Assembly: GCA_016342415.1 (NCBI GenBank)
Contig: JAEIOD010000004.1
Coordinates: 1-64,000, forward strand
DNA from: Clostridiales bacterium
GTDB taxonomy: Bacteria > Bacillota > Clostridia > Peptostreptococcales > Acidaminobacteraceae
DNA: 64,000 bases
Direction of reading: 5' to 3'
Part shown: positions 24,747 through 33,996 of the stretch, piece by piece
How the letters are laid out: every line of letters starts with the position of its first letter
Position numbering within the stretch: the stretch's first letter is position 1
Program-made: the position numbers and the translations under genes
The notes under the pieces: model-generated
The model's input: the letters and a program-made list of their open reading frames with translations, nothing else
The model's database searches: none
Told to the model about the DNA's origin: nothing

Positions 24747-25307
24747 CTATACATCAATTGCTGTTAGTATAAATTTACTTCTAAATACTTGGTCATCTTT
24801 GACTGCCACTTTTACATGAACGTAATATTCTTTCTCATCACGAATTCTTGTAACTTGAGCTTTTGCCACCAAACGCTGTTCTGCAAATACCGGCACAGTA
24901 TATTTAATGTTTGCAACACCTGTAATCGCTACAGGGGCATCTATCACCGCCATTGCCAATGATTCAGCAAGAGCAAATATATAATGACCTTTTACAATTT
25001 GCGTTTTAGAAAAAACCATGTCTTTATCAGTTTCTAAAAATGAGATACCACTCTTGTTTAACTGTAAATCGATTAATTCACCTACAATTTCTCCACGACT
25101 TAAAGTTTTAACTTTATCGTGTTGTTCAGTAGCAACGGATTTGACCCTTTCTCTTAACTCAGGAATGTTTAAGCTCATTCGATCCAATCGAATAGTTTGT
25201 ATACTAACGCTAAACATCTCACTCAGTTCTTCATCTCTTAGGAATGGATTTTCCCCTATCTCTTCACTAAGTTTTTTAAGTCTTTCTTTCTTCACCATCT
25301 TTGGCAT
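24747..25307 (-). CDS. fapR: Fatty acid biosynthesis repressor FapR
   Basis: A 186-residue repressor. The N-terminal helix-turn-helix (ENPFLRDEELSEMFSVSIQT, about 18-37) contacts DNA. The C-terminal hotdog domain (about 75-185; GHYIFALAESLAMAVID, YTVPVFAEQRLVAKAQV) binds malonyl-CoA, which releases it from DNA in characterised homologues. Two near-perfect FapR boxes lie just upstream, so the operon is autoregulated. It is the first gene of fapR-plsX-fabH-fabD-fabG-acpP-fabF. Confidence 0.95.
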   Translation of the reverse strand: MPKMVKKERLKKLSEEIGENPFLRDEELSEMFSVSIQTIRLDRMSLNIPELRERVKSVATEQHDKVKTLSRGEIVGELIDLQLNKSGISFLETDKDMVFSKTQIVKGHYIFALAESLAMAVIDAPVAITGVANIKYTVPVFAEQRLVAKAQVTRIRDEKEYYVHVKVAVKDDQVFRSKFILTAIDV

Positions 25308-25334
25308 ACATTTACCATCCTTTAGTACTATATT

Positions 25335-25351
25335 TTAGTACCTGCTACTAA
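25335..25351. promoter_or_regulatory. FapR operator 1
   Basis: TTAGTACCTGCTACTAA, a 17-base match to the known FapR box, starts five bases downstream of the -10 and so covers the transcription start. Confidence 0.92.
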
Positions 25352-25356
25352 CATAA

Positions 25357-25384
25357 AGTATAACAACATCTCTTCAAAAAGCAA
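25357..25384 (-). promoter_or_regulatory. Promoter of the fapR-fab operon
   Basis: TTGCTT (25379-25384), a 16-base spacer and TATACT (25357-25362) on the minus strand, placed between the two FapR operators. Confidence 0.7.
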
Positions 25385-25392
25385 GACATTTT

Positions 25393-25409
25393 TTAGTACC
25401 TCATACTAA
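25393..25409. promoter_or_regulatory. FapR operator 2
   Basis: TTAGTACCTCATACTAA is a second FapR box, immediately upstream of the -35 element and 58 bases from operator 1 (centre to centre). Confidence 0.88.
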
Positions 25410-25438
25410 TTACAGCTACTGATAACAGTATACCACAT

Positions 25439-25493
25439 AAAAAAACTACCTTCAAACCAGTTGTTACAATGGTTGAAGATAGTTAGTTTTTTA
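25439..25493. terminator. Terminator between the exported operon and the fap operon
   Basis: A long imperfect hairpin (AAACTACCTTCAAACCA with TGGTTGAAGATAGTTAGTTT) ends on the minus strand in TTTTTTTATG. It isolates the fap operon from read-through of the FN3-repeat gene. Confidence 0.85.
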
Positions 25494-25519
25494 TAAAACA
25501 GTTAACAAATATTTAAGAT

Positions 25520-28447
25520 TTACTCACCTATAATCAATTCCTTATTTTTGAAGTCATAATTGATTAATTGGTATTTGGTATAAGTAGTAGCACCTGCATC
25601 AGTTGATGTTTTGTAACTTAGAACAACATCAATTCTTGTTTCGTCTTGAATAAACGGACCGTAACCCAACTGGTTTTCCAATCTAACAATTTGCTCTTCT
25701 ATGTGGAATGGCAATTCCATTTGAGCATAAGCTTGATTTGAGTTTACATACAGAATTGAGTTAACATCTCCAGTTAAATTGCTAAATCGCATGTCGGTCT
25801 TTAACTTTATTACAATCTTACTACCACTTGCAATTTGATTGTCCACAGCATCAGAAAAAATTATTTTTACTGTATAACCGCCATCAGCATTCATCTCACC
25901 ATTTACAATTTGACCAGATTTAACTGTAGTTAAATAATCAACGTTATCCAGACCATTTACTTTAACATCCATTATTTCAGGGTAGATATAGCTTGCTATT
26001 ATATCACTCGTACCTGGTTCAAATATATTTTTTAAATCAAATTCCAAAGATACAGTGTTTAAATCAATTCCAAGTTTATTAACGGTGACTTCAAGTTCCA
26101 ACTCAATAGGTTGACCATATGGTTTATTAGAAAAGCTCGGTCCTGCTTCTACTTTTATATCATATTCAACATCAAATGCTGTCACTATATTTGAAGGTTG
26201 CGAGTAAACAGCTTGAGCATCTTCCATCTTTACACCTTTAACAGTAAAGTTTGTCCCAACAGCAATATTGTCTAAAACTTTTGTATTGCCATCCACTTCA
26301 TAACTATTGCTTCCAACGGTTAAGATGTACTTTTCAGCTCTTAACAGACTACTCCATCTCACTTCAGCTTTTTTCGTACTACCGTTATAGTTAACAGAGA
26401 GATTTTCAACCATATCTTTTTCAAAGGTAGACGTATTCACAGGTGTTGATTGTACAAAGTTTTGTGACGCACTCACTCCTTGTACTGAAAAGTACAATTT
26501 GTTTTTATCTGCATTCTTGATTCTATAAGTATAATTCTCGTCAACAACCGTCTCTACGTAACTTAAAGTTGTTGGACTATCTCCAACTAAAACATTGTAC
26601 GCTGTTGCACCCGCAAGTTGATTCCAACTTAAATCAACTTCATAAGTATTTGCTTCATAAGTCGTTACAATACCTGTAACAGCATTATTTCTAGAGAAAT
26701 CAATCGTTAAAACATCCGATTTATCAGCATAAATATTTTTACTCGGAATTTCTTCATCCAAATACATGGCCTCTACTTGTATATACTTATTAACTTTATC
26801 ATTCTTATTAAAGGCAAAAGCATAGGCATTGGTATCAACATCTACATATGTCGCATCTGTCATATCAGCATTTTCACTCATATAAACCCTGTATTTATTA
26901 GCTTGACCTATACCATCCCATGTCACTTCCACTCGACTGGTTGGATCGTTAAACTCGGATTTTATATTCTTAACTCGATTACCAAGCGATACAGTTGTTG
27001 TCATGACAGATTCTTCACCACCGACAATAGCTGTAATATTATAACTTAGCCTTAGAAAATTAACATCTAAAGGATCATCATATGTCGTAGTTGTAATGAT
27101 ATCATCCAAAGATAGGAAATCATCGTTTCCGTTTTTCTTATATAATTTATAAGAAGTGATATCCGGGTATTGACTCCAACTCAACTCAACACGATCTCCA
27201 ACAATAGTAGCATCAAAATTCTCCACTGCTTTCAGCTTACCCTTTTGAGCAGTTACAACTTTAGAATATGACTCATCAGGATGTACACTAGAAGGTTTTT
27301 TTGCATACAACGTAACAGAGTTTGGATTATAAACATCAACTGTTGCTGTTAACTGATCAGCGTCAATGGGGATATCAACACCATAACCAAAGATATATTT
27401 TTGAGCACCATCTACAGCGTCCCAAGTAAATTTATATCTTCCAGGCGTACTCGTTGGGACATAGGTAAAGTTACTCACTGGGTTCAAATAGTTAAACGGC
27501 ACAATTGTAGGTTCTCCGTACTTTCCATTTTCAAAACCTACAACCGCAAAATAACCGTTTCCTTTCATTTCATCACTTATGTTAAATTCATTAGCATTTA
27601 CGGTTACTAAAATATCATTGTTGAAATCTATAGTCTCATCCTCTGAAAAGAATAGTTTCACCGATTCAGGAGCATCTCCAACCGAATGCCAATCAACATT
27701 TATTTTATCGCCATCCTGTTGCAACTGATCAAATACCACTGCATCGATGTCCTCTGGAATATGATATGCTTCGAATTCGTGTAAATACCCTTTTTTATTT
27801 TCCTCTACCCAAAATACAGGATAAATATTATTCAGAAGTACATAATCTTCCGAGTCTGTGAATAACAACATGTTATGATCATCATAAACGTTTAAGACAG
27901 TATCGAATCGGTTGGTAACACCAACTCTTCTTAATATAAATTCATAATTTAGATAAGTATCATTGGTTTTTACCTTGAACCGTTCTTCACCTGCCGATAA
28001 ATCATAATCAAAAGTAAGCATATCTGCTTTATTCAGATATTTTGTATAACTTTTAACCACTGACATTTTAGGAGTTATATAATAATCAAAAATAAGCGAA
28101 TCATGAATACCAAAAGCAGACCAAGTACTATTATCGTAACCATCAACTCTCACTTTAAACCTGTAGTAGTCAGACTTCAACTCCCCACTGTTGTAATCAA
28201 AAGGTTGATAGGCAAACCCCTTACTCCCACCTTCATTATTTCTTAGATAAGTACCATATTGATTGTCTCTCATTTCCCAATCCGAAGTTGTTATTACCCA
28301 ACGTAGCGAATTGAGATAATTAAAACTATCATATGCTTCTATGTTATTCGGAAGAATTACAGCTTCTTCCCCGTCTTCTACACCGAATACAATAACAGGA
28401 AAAAGAAATAGACTTAATGCTATTATGATCCCTACTATTTTTTTCAT
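25520..28447 (-). CDS. Secreted multi-domain protein with FN3-like repeats
   Basis: A 975-residue exported protein. The signal peptide spans about 1-22. An N-terminal beta-rich region (about 30-230; DSFNYLNSLRWVITTSDWEM, FRVKVDGYDNSTWSAFG) looks like a lectin or concanavalin-like sandwich. Several FN3-like modules follow, each with a W-x-x-x-x-x-A-x-x-Y core (TWDAVDGAQKYIFGY, TWDGIGQANKYRVYM, SWNQLAGATAYNVLV, RWSSLLRAEKYILTV). A C-terminal domain of about 200 residues (VEAGPSFSNKPYGQPIELEL) resembles cohesin or adhesin folds. There is no LPXTG, SLH or membrane anchor, so retention may need the SLH neighbour. ATG at 28447 shares a base with the previous stop (TGATG), so translation is coupled. 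Domain limits are approximate. Confidence 0.75.
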   Translation of the reverse strand: MKKIVGIIIALSLFLFPVIVFGVEDGEEAVILPNNIEAYDSFNYLNSLRWVITTSDWEMRDNQYGTYLRNNEGGSKGFAYQPFDYNSGELKSDYYRFKVRVDGYDNSTWSAFGIHDSLIFDYYITPKMSVVKSYTKYLNKADMLTFDYDLSAGEERFKVKTNDTYLNYEFILRRVGVTNRFDTVLNVYDDHNMLLFTDSEDYVLLNNIYPVFWVEENKKGYLHEFEAYHIPEDIDAVVFDQLQQDGDKINVDWHSVGDAPESVKLFFSEDETIDFNNDILVTVNANEFNISDEMKGNGYFAVVGFENGKYGEPTIVPFNYLNPVSNFTYVPTSTPGRYKFTWDAVDGAQKYIFGYGVDIPIDADQLTATVDVYNPNSVTLYAKKPSSVHPDESYSKVVTAQKGKLKAVENFDATIVGDRVELSWSQYPDITSYKLYKKNGNDDFLSLDDIITTTTYDDPLDVNFLRLSYNITAIVGGEESVMTTTVSLGNRVKNIKSEFNDPTSRVEVTWDGIGQANKYRVYMSENADMTDATYVDVDTNAYAFAFNKNDKVNKYIQVEAMYLDEEIPSKNIYADKSDVLTIDFSRNNAVTGIVTTYEANTYEVDLSWNQLAGATAYNVLVGDSPTTLSYVETVVDENYTYRIKNADKNKLYFSVQGVSASQNFVQSTPVNTSTFEKDMVENLSVNYNGSTKKAEVRWSSLLRAEKYILTVGSNSYEVDGNTKVLDNIAVGTNFTVKGVKMEDAQAVYSQPSNIVTAFDVEYDIKVEAGPSFSNKPYGQPIELELEVTVNKLGIDLNTVSLEFDLKNIFEPGTSDIIASYIYPEIMDVKVNGLDNVDYLTTVKSGQIVNGEMNADGGYTVKIIFSDAVDNQIASGSKIVIKLKTDMRFSNLTGDVNSILYVNSNQAYAQMELPFHIEEQIVRLENQLGYGPFIQDETRIDVVLSYKTSTDAGATTYTKYQLINYDFKNKELIIGE

Positions 28448-29283
28448 CACATCACCTCTTTTATGGAATCAACCAAGACTCTCAACTCTTTAAAACTCAT
28501 ACCAATGGATACTATTTTTAAGGTTTTATCACTTGTCTTAACAAAAGTTACTCTTTCCTCACCTTGTTCTCTGCTGTATGAAAGTGGTACATCTGTTAAA
28601 TATACAAAATCTTCCGAACCTAAGAATTGTTCATATAGATAATCACTAAACACAACATTTATCTCTTCATCAATCATTGTAAAACTCAACATACTAGGCG
28701 TCGTATTATTTTCTAAATCATTCATTTGATAATAATATGTTTTGTTTTCTATAAAATCATCTCTTAAAACATACCCTTCACTTCTAGGATACTCAAAAGT
28801 AATATTAAACTTTGTAAGTTTATATGTACCTGGTTTCATAATAACCGTTCTTGTTTCAGCATTCCATTCTGGTATAGTACCCAATAAATTAGAGACCATT
28901 GCAATTGGAACATAAGTCCGATTATTAAATATCTTTGCGGGTACATCTGTCTTTAACGCTTTTCCATTAAAGTAAATAACCAGATTATCAATCTGCATCC
29001 AAATATTATCGCCATTGTTGGTAACAACTTCAACTGCTCTTTCAACCGGGTCCCATGTTATTTGATCACCACTTATACCAAACATATCAAATGTATTTCT
29101 AAGGGGAATCATGGTTCTATTGTTGTATATCAGAACTGGCAAGTTGATATTTTGTTCTAAGTCTACTGTATTTAAAAGTTCGCCATCTACAACAACTGAA
29201 ACATCAGTAGAAGTAAGATCTTCAGCAAACGTCAAGTTGCTTATCAGGATTAGCATTAGTATTATAGTTATTAGTTTTTTCAA
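28447..29283 (-). CDS. Secreted protein with copper amine oxidase N-terminal-like domain
   Basis: A 278-residue exported protein. The signal peptide spans 1-20. A copper-amine-oxidase-N-like stalk domain (29-152) shows its paired motif: NRTMIPLRNTFDMFGISGDQ, then ITWDPVERAVEV, and again NRTYVPIAMVSNLLG, EWNAETRTVIM. The catalytic oxidase domain is absent; in Clostridia this domain usually serves as a cell-wall or protein-binding module. The last 120 residues are a distinct, unassigned domain (YKLTKFNITFEYPRSEGYVL). The start is TTG at 29283 after AGGAG. It is translationally coupled to the FN3-repeat gene. Confidence 0.82.
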   Translation of the reverse strand: MKKLITIILMLILISNLTFAEDLTSTDVSVVVDGELLNTVDLEQNINLPVLIYNNRTMIPLRNTFDMFGISGDQITWDPVERAVEVVTNNGDNIWMQIDNLVIYFNGKALKTDVPAKIFNNRTYVPIAMVSNLLGTIPEWNAETRTVIMKPGTYKLTKFNITFEYPRSEGYVLRDDFIENKTYYYQMNDLENNTTPSMLSFTMIDEEINVVFSDYLYEQFLGSEDFVYLTDVPLSYSREQGEERVTFVKTSDKTLKIVSIGMSFKELRVLVDSIKEVM

Positions 29284-29332
29284 ATCACCACTCCTAAACG
29301 ACTACCCCCTTCATTTCTAAAGGAGGTCAGTC

Positions 29333-31939
29333 TTAAAATTCATCATCAATTTCTTTAATATCTTTAATATTGATATATCCAGTAGATATACCTACTTTTT
29401 CATCTCTCATTGTTGGATCATCAATATTTTTAGCTGCTGTATTGTACATGAAATATGTTTTCATAACTAGCAGCTTATCAATATCAGTTGTATAGAACTG
29501 GTTTAACAGTTTTCTAATCTGATTTTCTATTTGATATTGTACCAATCCGCTATTTACTTTTCTTAATTCATTTAAAACAGCAACATCTAATTTCCCATTA
29601 ATACTCTTATAGGCAACCGAGTAATCCAAATATAAATTTAAATCGGTTCCAGGTACAAAGAAGGTGTTAGTATAATCATCCAATTGGATATAGAGTTTAA
29701 CATCACCTTTCGTCGAACTGATCACCGTTGTTCTAACAGCTGTTTCAACTCCATCTGAATCAACATTATAAAGTTTCAGCGTTGGATAAGTAAACTCAAG
29801 TGGTGTATCACTAACCTCATTTGGCAGTAAAAGTTCTACGACTATCATAGGATCATATAAATTAACACCTACAGGAAATGGTGCATCACTAACAATATTC
29901 ACTTTTATATTTTCAGTTTTCGCATAATTAAAATCTGATAAATCCGTTTCGATTATCGTCTTAACAACTTGTCTGATCTTTACAGGCTCCGAAGTCGCTT
30001 CATTGGCATCTATATCTTCACCTGATGTTTTATCTTTTTTTATTGCATCAACTGTAAATTTGATTTCATCAGTGTAATTCAAATAGGTTTCCGGATCTTC
30101 CAAGTCATATCTATATGACACTCTCTTATTTAGGAGAGTAAACACATCATCATCCGTTGGGTTTGCTTTATCATTGATTATTGGCTCTCCGTCATCATTT
30201 TTAGGCGGTTCAATAATCGGTAAAATATTATACTTCACATTGGTTTCGTCAGCAATCTGATCCCATGAAACAATAAACGTGTTATTTTCTCTTTCAACAG
30301 TCAAGTTTAAAATACTTGGTACCGTATTACTTTTGTCTTCACCTGTACCGGAAAGTTTGCCGTTTATCAAAACAGCTTGAACTTTATACGTCGTTTCAGC
30401 TCCATCCGTTACAGTGATCGGCACCAACAAACTCGTCGTATCACTTTTAACAGTACCAACTTCTACATCAACGCCATTTACAACTTTATAAACTTTATAC
30501 TCCTTAGCACCAGTGTAATTATCCCAAGCTACCAAAACATTATTGTCCGGATTTTCGCCTTCTTCTTGAGGTCTTGTAGCGGTTACATTTTTTACCGGAT
30601 TTCTTTCAACGGTAAACGTATCCGGTCCAGCATTTTTTACTCTTACTACACCATCAATGTCTTTATAACTGAACCGTCCATCGGTGTCGGTAAATACATA
30701 AGTACCCACCTCACCATAGTTAGCTTTAACTGTAAACTCTACCGGCTCTGCTACATAATGAGTCCCTGCTTCATTTAATTTATAGTTCACACTGTCAATG
30801 TTATAAGTAAATGATTGTCCATCCACTGAAATTCGATCTGAATTAAAACCTTCAACTGTTGTATCTATTGTTAAACCAACAGGTAATGTATCAGTAAAAG
30901 AAACACTTTCCAGGTTTAACAAAGCCAATATTTCCTCGGATATTTCATCATAAACTGTGTTTATTTCATCTGTTGTTTCAGCCTGTTGATACAATTGACT
31001 ATTAACAAGTTTAGCGATATTTTCAAGTTCGTTTGATGAAGAGGTATTAAAAGCTAAAAAGTAATTTTTCTTAAATACATTTAACTCAGGCGCCATCAAT
31101 TCAGCATATTTTTTGCCTTTGCTATAATCATTACTGCTATTGGTAGAAGGACTGACATTTGTACCTGTATAGTAATAATTATCTTTCCCCGCTTCTATAC
31201 GATACTTCTCGTCAGGTCTGTTAGATGTATAACTCTGATAACTATAAAAACTCGGTTCACCATCAGAAAGGAAAACGAAGTATTTTTCTGCATCATCAGA
31301 AGATTCGCTTGTATCTAGAAGTTGATACCCTTTTCTCATTGCGTCTCCAACATTGGTACCACCTGATGCATTCATATCATTGATATGATCTTTTATAGCT
31401 TCCCTATTTTTATTGGTTGTACTGTTACTTACTGTACCATTACTGATATCTATTAATTTCATGGAATTTCTTTCAAACACTGTCGAGCTTGAACTATAAG
31501 AAATAACAGATAGTTTTAACTTAGGATTTTCAGATAACTTATCCACAAAGGTAGTTGCAGCATCTTTTAATATACTCATACGGTCCGGACCACTATAACC
31601 CGAACTACTTTTACTCTTACCAGCCAAGTCCCAAGCCATGGAACCCGACCTATCAAGCACTAGAACCACTTCTTTTTCCGGCACAGTCACCGGAATTGTA
31701 TTCCTTATAATCGGATCGAAGCTAATCTTGTAATTGATATCAATTGTATTTTTCGTAGGATCTAAATAATCTATTATCATCTTATTTGTTTCAAGTGGAT
31801 TGCCTTCACTATCAACAGTACTAAAACTTCTTTCAACATTCAACTGAACCTGATGGTCATAAGTTTCAGCAAAGGCAACTATTGCTAACGAATTAAATGC
31901 CAGTATCAGTGAAAGTATTACAGCTAATATTCTCTTCAT
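29333..31939 (-). CDS. Secreted von Willebrand factor A protein with FN3-like domains
   Basis: An 868-residue exported protein with a signal peptide (1-24). The VWA domain (about 88-350) keeps a complete metal-ion-dependent adhesion site: DRSGS (96-100), Thr195 in GGTNVGDA, and Asp226 in LSDGEPS. Two or more FN3-like modules follow (AWDNYTGAKEYKVYKV near 480; SWDQIADETNVKYNI near 560), then a beta-rich C-terminal domain. VWA domains bind ligands or protein partners through the metal. There is no sortase or membrane anchor. It lies 14 bases after the SLH gene, with AAAGGAGG before ATG at 31939. It is probably an adhesin or a structural part of a surface assembly. Confidence 0.85.
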   Translation of the reverse strand: MKRILAVILSLILAFNSLAIVAFAETYDHQVQLNVERSFSTVDSEGNPLETNKMIIDYLDPTKNTIDINYKISFDPIIRNTIPVTVPEKEVVLVLDRSGSMAWDLAGKSKSSSGYSGPDRMSILKDAATTFVDKLSENPKLKLSVISYSSSSTVFERNSMKLIDISNGTVSNSTTNKNREAIKDHINDMNASGGTNVGDAMRKGYQLLDTSESSDDAEKYFVFLSDGEPSFYSYQSYTSNRPDEKYRIEAGKDNYYYTGTNVSPSTNSSNDYSKGKKYAELMAPELNVFKKNYFLAFNTSSSNELENIAKLVNSQLYQQAETTDEINTVYDEISEEILALLNLESVSFTDTLPVGLTIDTTVEGFNSDRISVDGQSFTYNIDSVNYKLNEAGTHYVAEPVEFTVKANYGEVGTYVFTDTDGRFSYKDIDGVVRVKNAGPDTFTVERNPVKNVTATRPQEEGENPDNNVLVAWDNYTGAKEYKVYKVVNGVDVEVGTVKSDTTSLLVPITVTDGAETTYKVQAVLINGKLSGTGEDKSNTVPSILNLTVERENNTFIVSWDQIADETNVKYNILPIIEPPKNDDGEPIINDKANPTDDDVFTLLNKRVSYRYDLEDPETYLNYTDEIKFTVDAIKKDKTSGEDIDANEATSEPVKIRQVVKTIIETDLSDFNYAKTENIKVNIVSDAPFPVGVNLYDPMIVVELLLPNEVSDTPLEFTYPTLKLYNVDSDGVETAVRTTVISSTKGDVKLYIQLDDYTNTFFVPGTDLNLYLDYSVAYKSINGKLDVAVLNELRKVNSGLVQYQIENQIRKLLNQFYTTDIDKLLVMKTYFMYNTAAKNIDDPTMRDEKVGISTGYINIKDIKEIDDEF

Positions 31940-31953
31940 TACATAACCTCCTT

Positions 31954-33033
31954 TTATCTTTTATATAAAAAGTTATAATATGCACCATCTCCAAAATCTT
32001 CAAAATAGCATTCTACATAACTCCCATCTTCCAAATTACCATTAAAAACATAAGTGTTGTCTTTTTTCATTTCCTGAACAGTATTTATAAAAGCGCTTTC
32101 GAAAGTTTGATCTTCATACGCTAACTTTAACAAATCAAGATAATCACTTTGAGCTTTTTCATTGTCTAAATTAGTAAATACAGCAGAAACATACATCGTA
32201 TCACTTATATTGCTGATTTCAATCTTACTCCCATCTTGGTAAACCAGTTTAAATGAATTATCGATTATCTCATCTATATTCACATCTCCTCGTCCACTCA
32301 CTGCCGATGCTTCTTCTAAGACATCATAACCAACCTGACTACCAAGATCCTTCAACTCGTCAGAACTCCAAGTCTTAGTACCAATAGTGATAGGATCATA
32401 CTCATATTGAGCTAATAAATCAACGTCTTTTGAAACTTTATATAACAAGGTTATTGCTTGTTCTCTTGTTGTTTTACCCAAAGGATCGATTGTGTCTAGT
32501 CCATTTATTTTGCCTGTACCCGAAATAATCTCTTTTACATAATTAAACTCAACATAAAGTATGGCCCAATTACTGATTTGACTATTATCAGAAAATAAAG
32601 ACTTTGATACCGGTAGCTCTGTATTAGGATTTATAGCTTTTACCAAGTTATAAACCAAAGCTGCTACCTCTTCTCTTTTAATTTCCTGATCCGGTCTAAA
32701 CGTATTGTCTTCATAACCCCCTACAATTTTGGCATTGTAAGCTTTGATAATTTCAGTTTCATAAGCATGACCAGATATATCCGTAAAAGGATTAGGTTCA
32801 GTTATATCAACAGTTATATCGTTTTGTTCTAATACCTTCAAAGCAATCAAAACATACTCATATCTCGTAATGTTATCCTGATACTTCGTTCTCAAAGGTT
32901 GTGGAACTATATTGTCTTCAATGGCAGGTTCTACAAACTCTACCGCCCAATCACTTGGATCTGCAAATGCAAACAACTGCATAGAAAGCAGTAGTAAAAT
33001 CACAGAAATAATCATTCTTCTCTTTTTTATCAT
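31954..33033 (-). CDS. S-layer homology (SLH) domain protein
   Basis: A 359-residue exported protein. After the signal peptide (1-24) come three SLH repeats: a divergent one (about 28-78), then FTDISGHAYETEIIKAYNAK through GGYEDNTFRPDQEIKREEVA (83-135), then FSDNSQISNWAILYVEFNYV through PLGKTTREQAITLLYKV (147-200). SLH trimers bind pyruvylated wall polymers, so this is the one obvious anchor of the operon. The C-terminal 150 residues form an unassigned domain (GDVNIDEIIDNSFKLVYQDG). It is the first gene of four, with a GAGGAGATT site. Confidence 0.88.
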   Translation of the reverse strand: MIKKRRMIISVILLLLSMQLFAFADPSDWAVEFVEPAIEDNIVPQPLRTKYQDNITRYEYVLIALKVLEQNDITVDITEPNPFTDISGHAYETEIIKAYNAKIVGGYEDNTFRPDQEIKREEVAALVYNLVKAINPNTELPVSKSLFSDNSQISNWAILYVEFNYVKEIISGTGKINGLDTIDPLGKTTREQAITLLYKVSKDVDLLAQYEYDPITIGTKTWSSDELKDLGSQVGYDVLEEASAVSGRGDVNIDEIIDNSFKLVYQDGSKIEISNISDTMYVSAVFTNLDNEKAQSDYLDLLKLAYEDQTFESAFINTVQEMKKDNTYVFNGNLEDGSYVECYFEDFGDGAYYNFLYKR

Positions 33034-33067
33034 TTCAATCTCCTCTTAAACATGGTTATACACATTC

Positions 33068-33096
33068 ATTATACTACTTTTTACTTTGATAATAAA
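33068..33096 (-). promoter_or_regulatory. Candidate promoter of the SLH-VWA operon
   Basis: TATAAT on the minus strand (33068-33073) with a weak TTTATT at 17-base spacing (33091-33096), 35 bases upstream of the SLH gene. Confidence 0.5.
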
Positions 33097-33197
33097 GGAT
33101 TTATAGCGAGCCTTGTTTATCAGTTGAAATATTATCCATTTTATGATATTCGTCATACTAAATAATTATCGGCATATAACTCTTATTGATACAAAAA

Positions 33198-33224
33198 ATA
33201 AAAAACAGCGTTTGCACGCTGTTT
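33198..33224 (-). terminator. Terminator after rpmF
   Basis: AAACAGCG and CGCTGTTT form a stem at 33203-33224; on the minus strand a run of Ts follows. It lies 12 bases after the rpmF stop. Confidence 0.85.
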
Positions 33225-33235
33225 AGTAATTTGAA

Positions 33236-33415
33236 TTAATCTACAGAGATAACTTCTTTACCATTGTAGAAACCACATGCTGCACAAACTCTATGCGGAA
33301 CATTCGGCTCATGGCATTGAGGACATTCGATGATATTTGGTGCCGTCATCTTAATGTTCGCTGCTCTTCTCTTATCTCTTCTTGATCTAGATATTTTACG
33401 CTTTGGTACTGCCAT
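33236..33415 (-). CDS. rpmF: 50S ribosomal protein L32
   Basis: A 59-residue protein read directly from the sequence: it begins MAVPKRKISRSRRDKRRA and carries the zinc-ribbon cysteines Cys31, Cys34, Cys44 and Cys47 (CPQC ... CAAC). This is the zinc-binding form of L32. ATG at 33415 lies two bases after the yceD stop, with GGAGG inside the yceD end, so the two are coupled. The yceD-rpmF order is almost universal. In many relatives fapR-plsX follows rpmF; here the exported SLH operon intervenes. Confidence 0.96.
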   Translation of the reverse strand: MAVPKRKISRSRRDKRRAANIKMTAPNIIECPQCHEPNVPHRVCAACGFYNGKEVISVD

Positions 33416-33417
33416 TA

Positions 33418-33930
33418 TTACACCTCCTCAGTATGAGTGAATAAATTTTTCAATTTAGCTAATCGTGGATCAATATTTTCATCATCACAATTACATGAAT
33501 CCGTATTTAAGTTAATACCACAATCGGGACATAGTCCTTTACAGTCGTCATCGCATATTACTTGCGTTGGCAAATTCAACACGATATCATTGTAAATCAC
33601 ATCATAAAGGTCAATAACAGCCGATTCCACATAGACATTATCGTCTTCCGCGTCATTTCTTTCCTTCACAATAGATCTCATGATTTCACCTTCAATGACA
33701 TACTCGGTTTCGCCTAAACAGCGACCACACAAGAATGTCCATTTTGACTCATAATGCAGCTCCAACGAAAAATTCTTTCCGTTTCTTTTAATTACACCCG
33801 TTACCATTACAGGAGCACTGCAAAATGTGTCATTTGTTGAAAGTTCATCATCTTTGTTAAATGTTAATACAGAGTCAACTACGACCTCATTTACCTTTTG
33901 AGACGTCAATTGAGTCAAATTATATTTCAT
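33418..33930 (-). CDS. yceD: YceD/DUF177 family protein
   Basis: A 170-residue DUF177 protein. It has a beta-rich core and a cysteine pair in LCGRCLGETEYVIEGE. The C-terminus holds a further cysteine cluster (CDDDCKGLCPDCGINL and CNCDD), consistent with zinc binding. In plants and bacteria the family is linked to 23S rRNA processing, and the gene almost always precedes rpmF. ATG at 33930 has GAGGTGAG upstream. Confidence 0.92.
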   Translation of the reverse strand: MKYNLTQLTSQKVNEVVVDSVLTFNKDDELSTNDTFCSAPVMVTGVIKRNGKNFSLELHYESKWTFLCGRCLGETEYVIEGEIMRSIVKERNDAEDDNVYVESAVIDLYDVIYNDIVLNLPTQVICDDDCKGLCPDCGINLNTDSCNCDDENIDPRLAKLKNLFTHTEEV

Positions 33931-33996
33931 AAACTCACCTCACAAAATAACATTAATAGTATAATTATTTTAAGAGGATTTGTCAAGTGAAATTCA

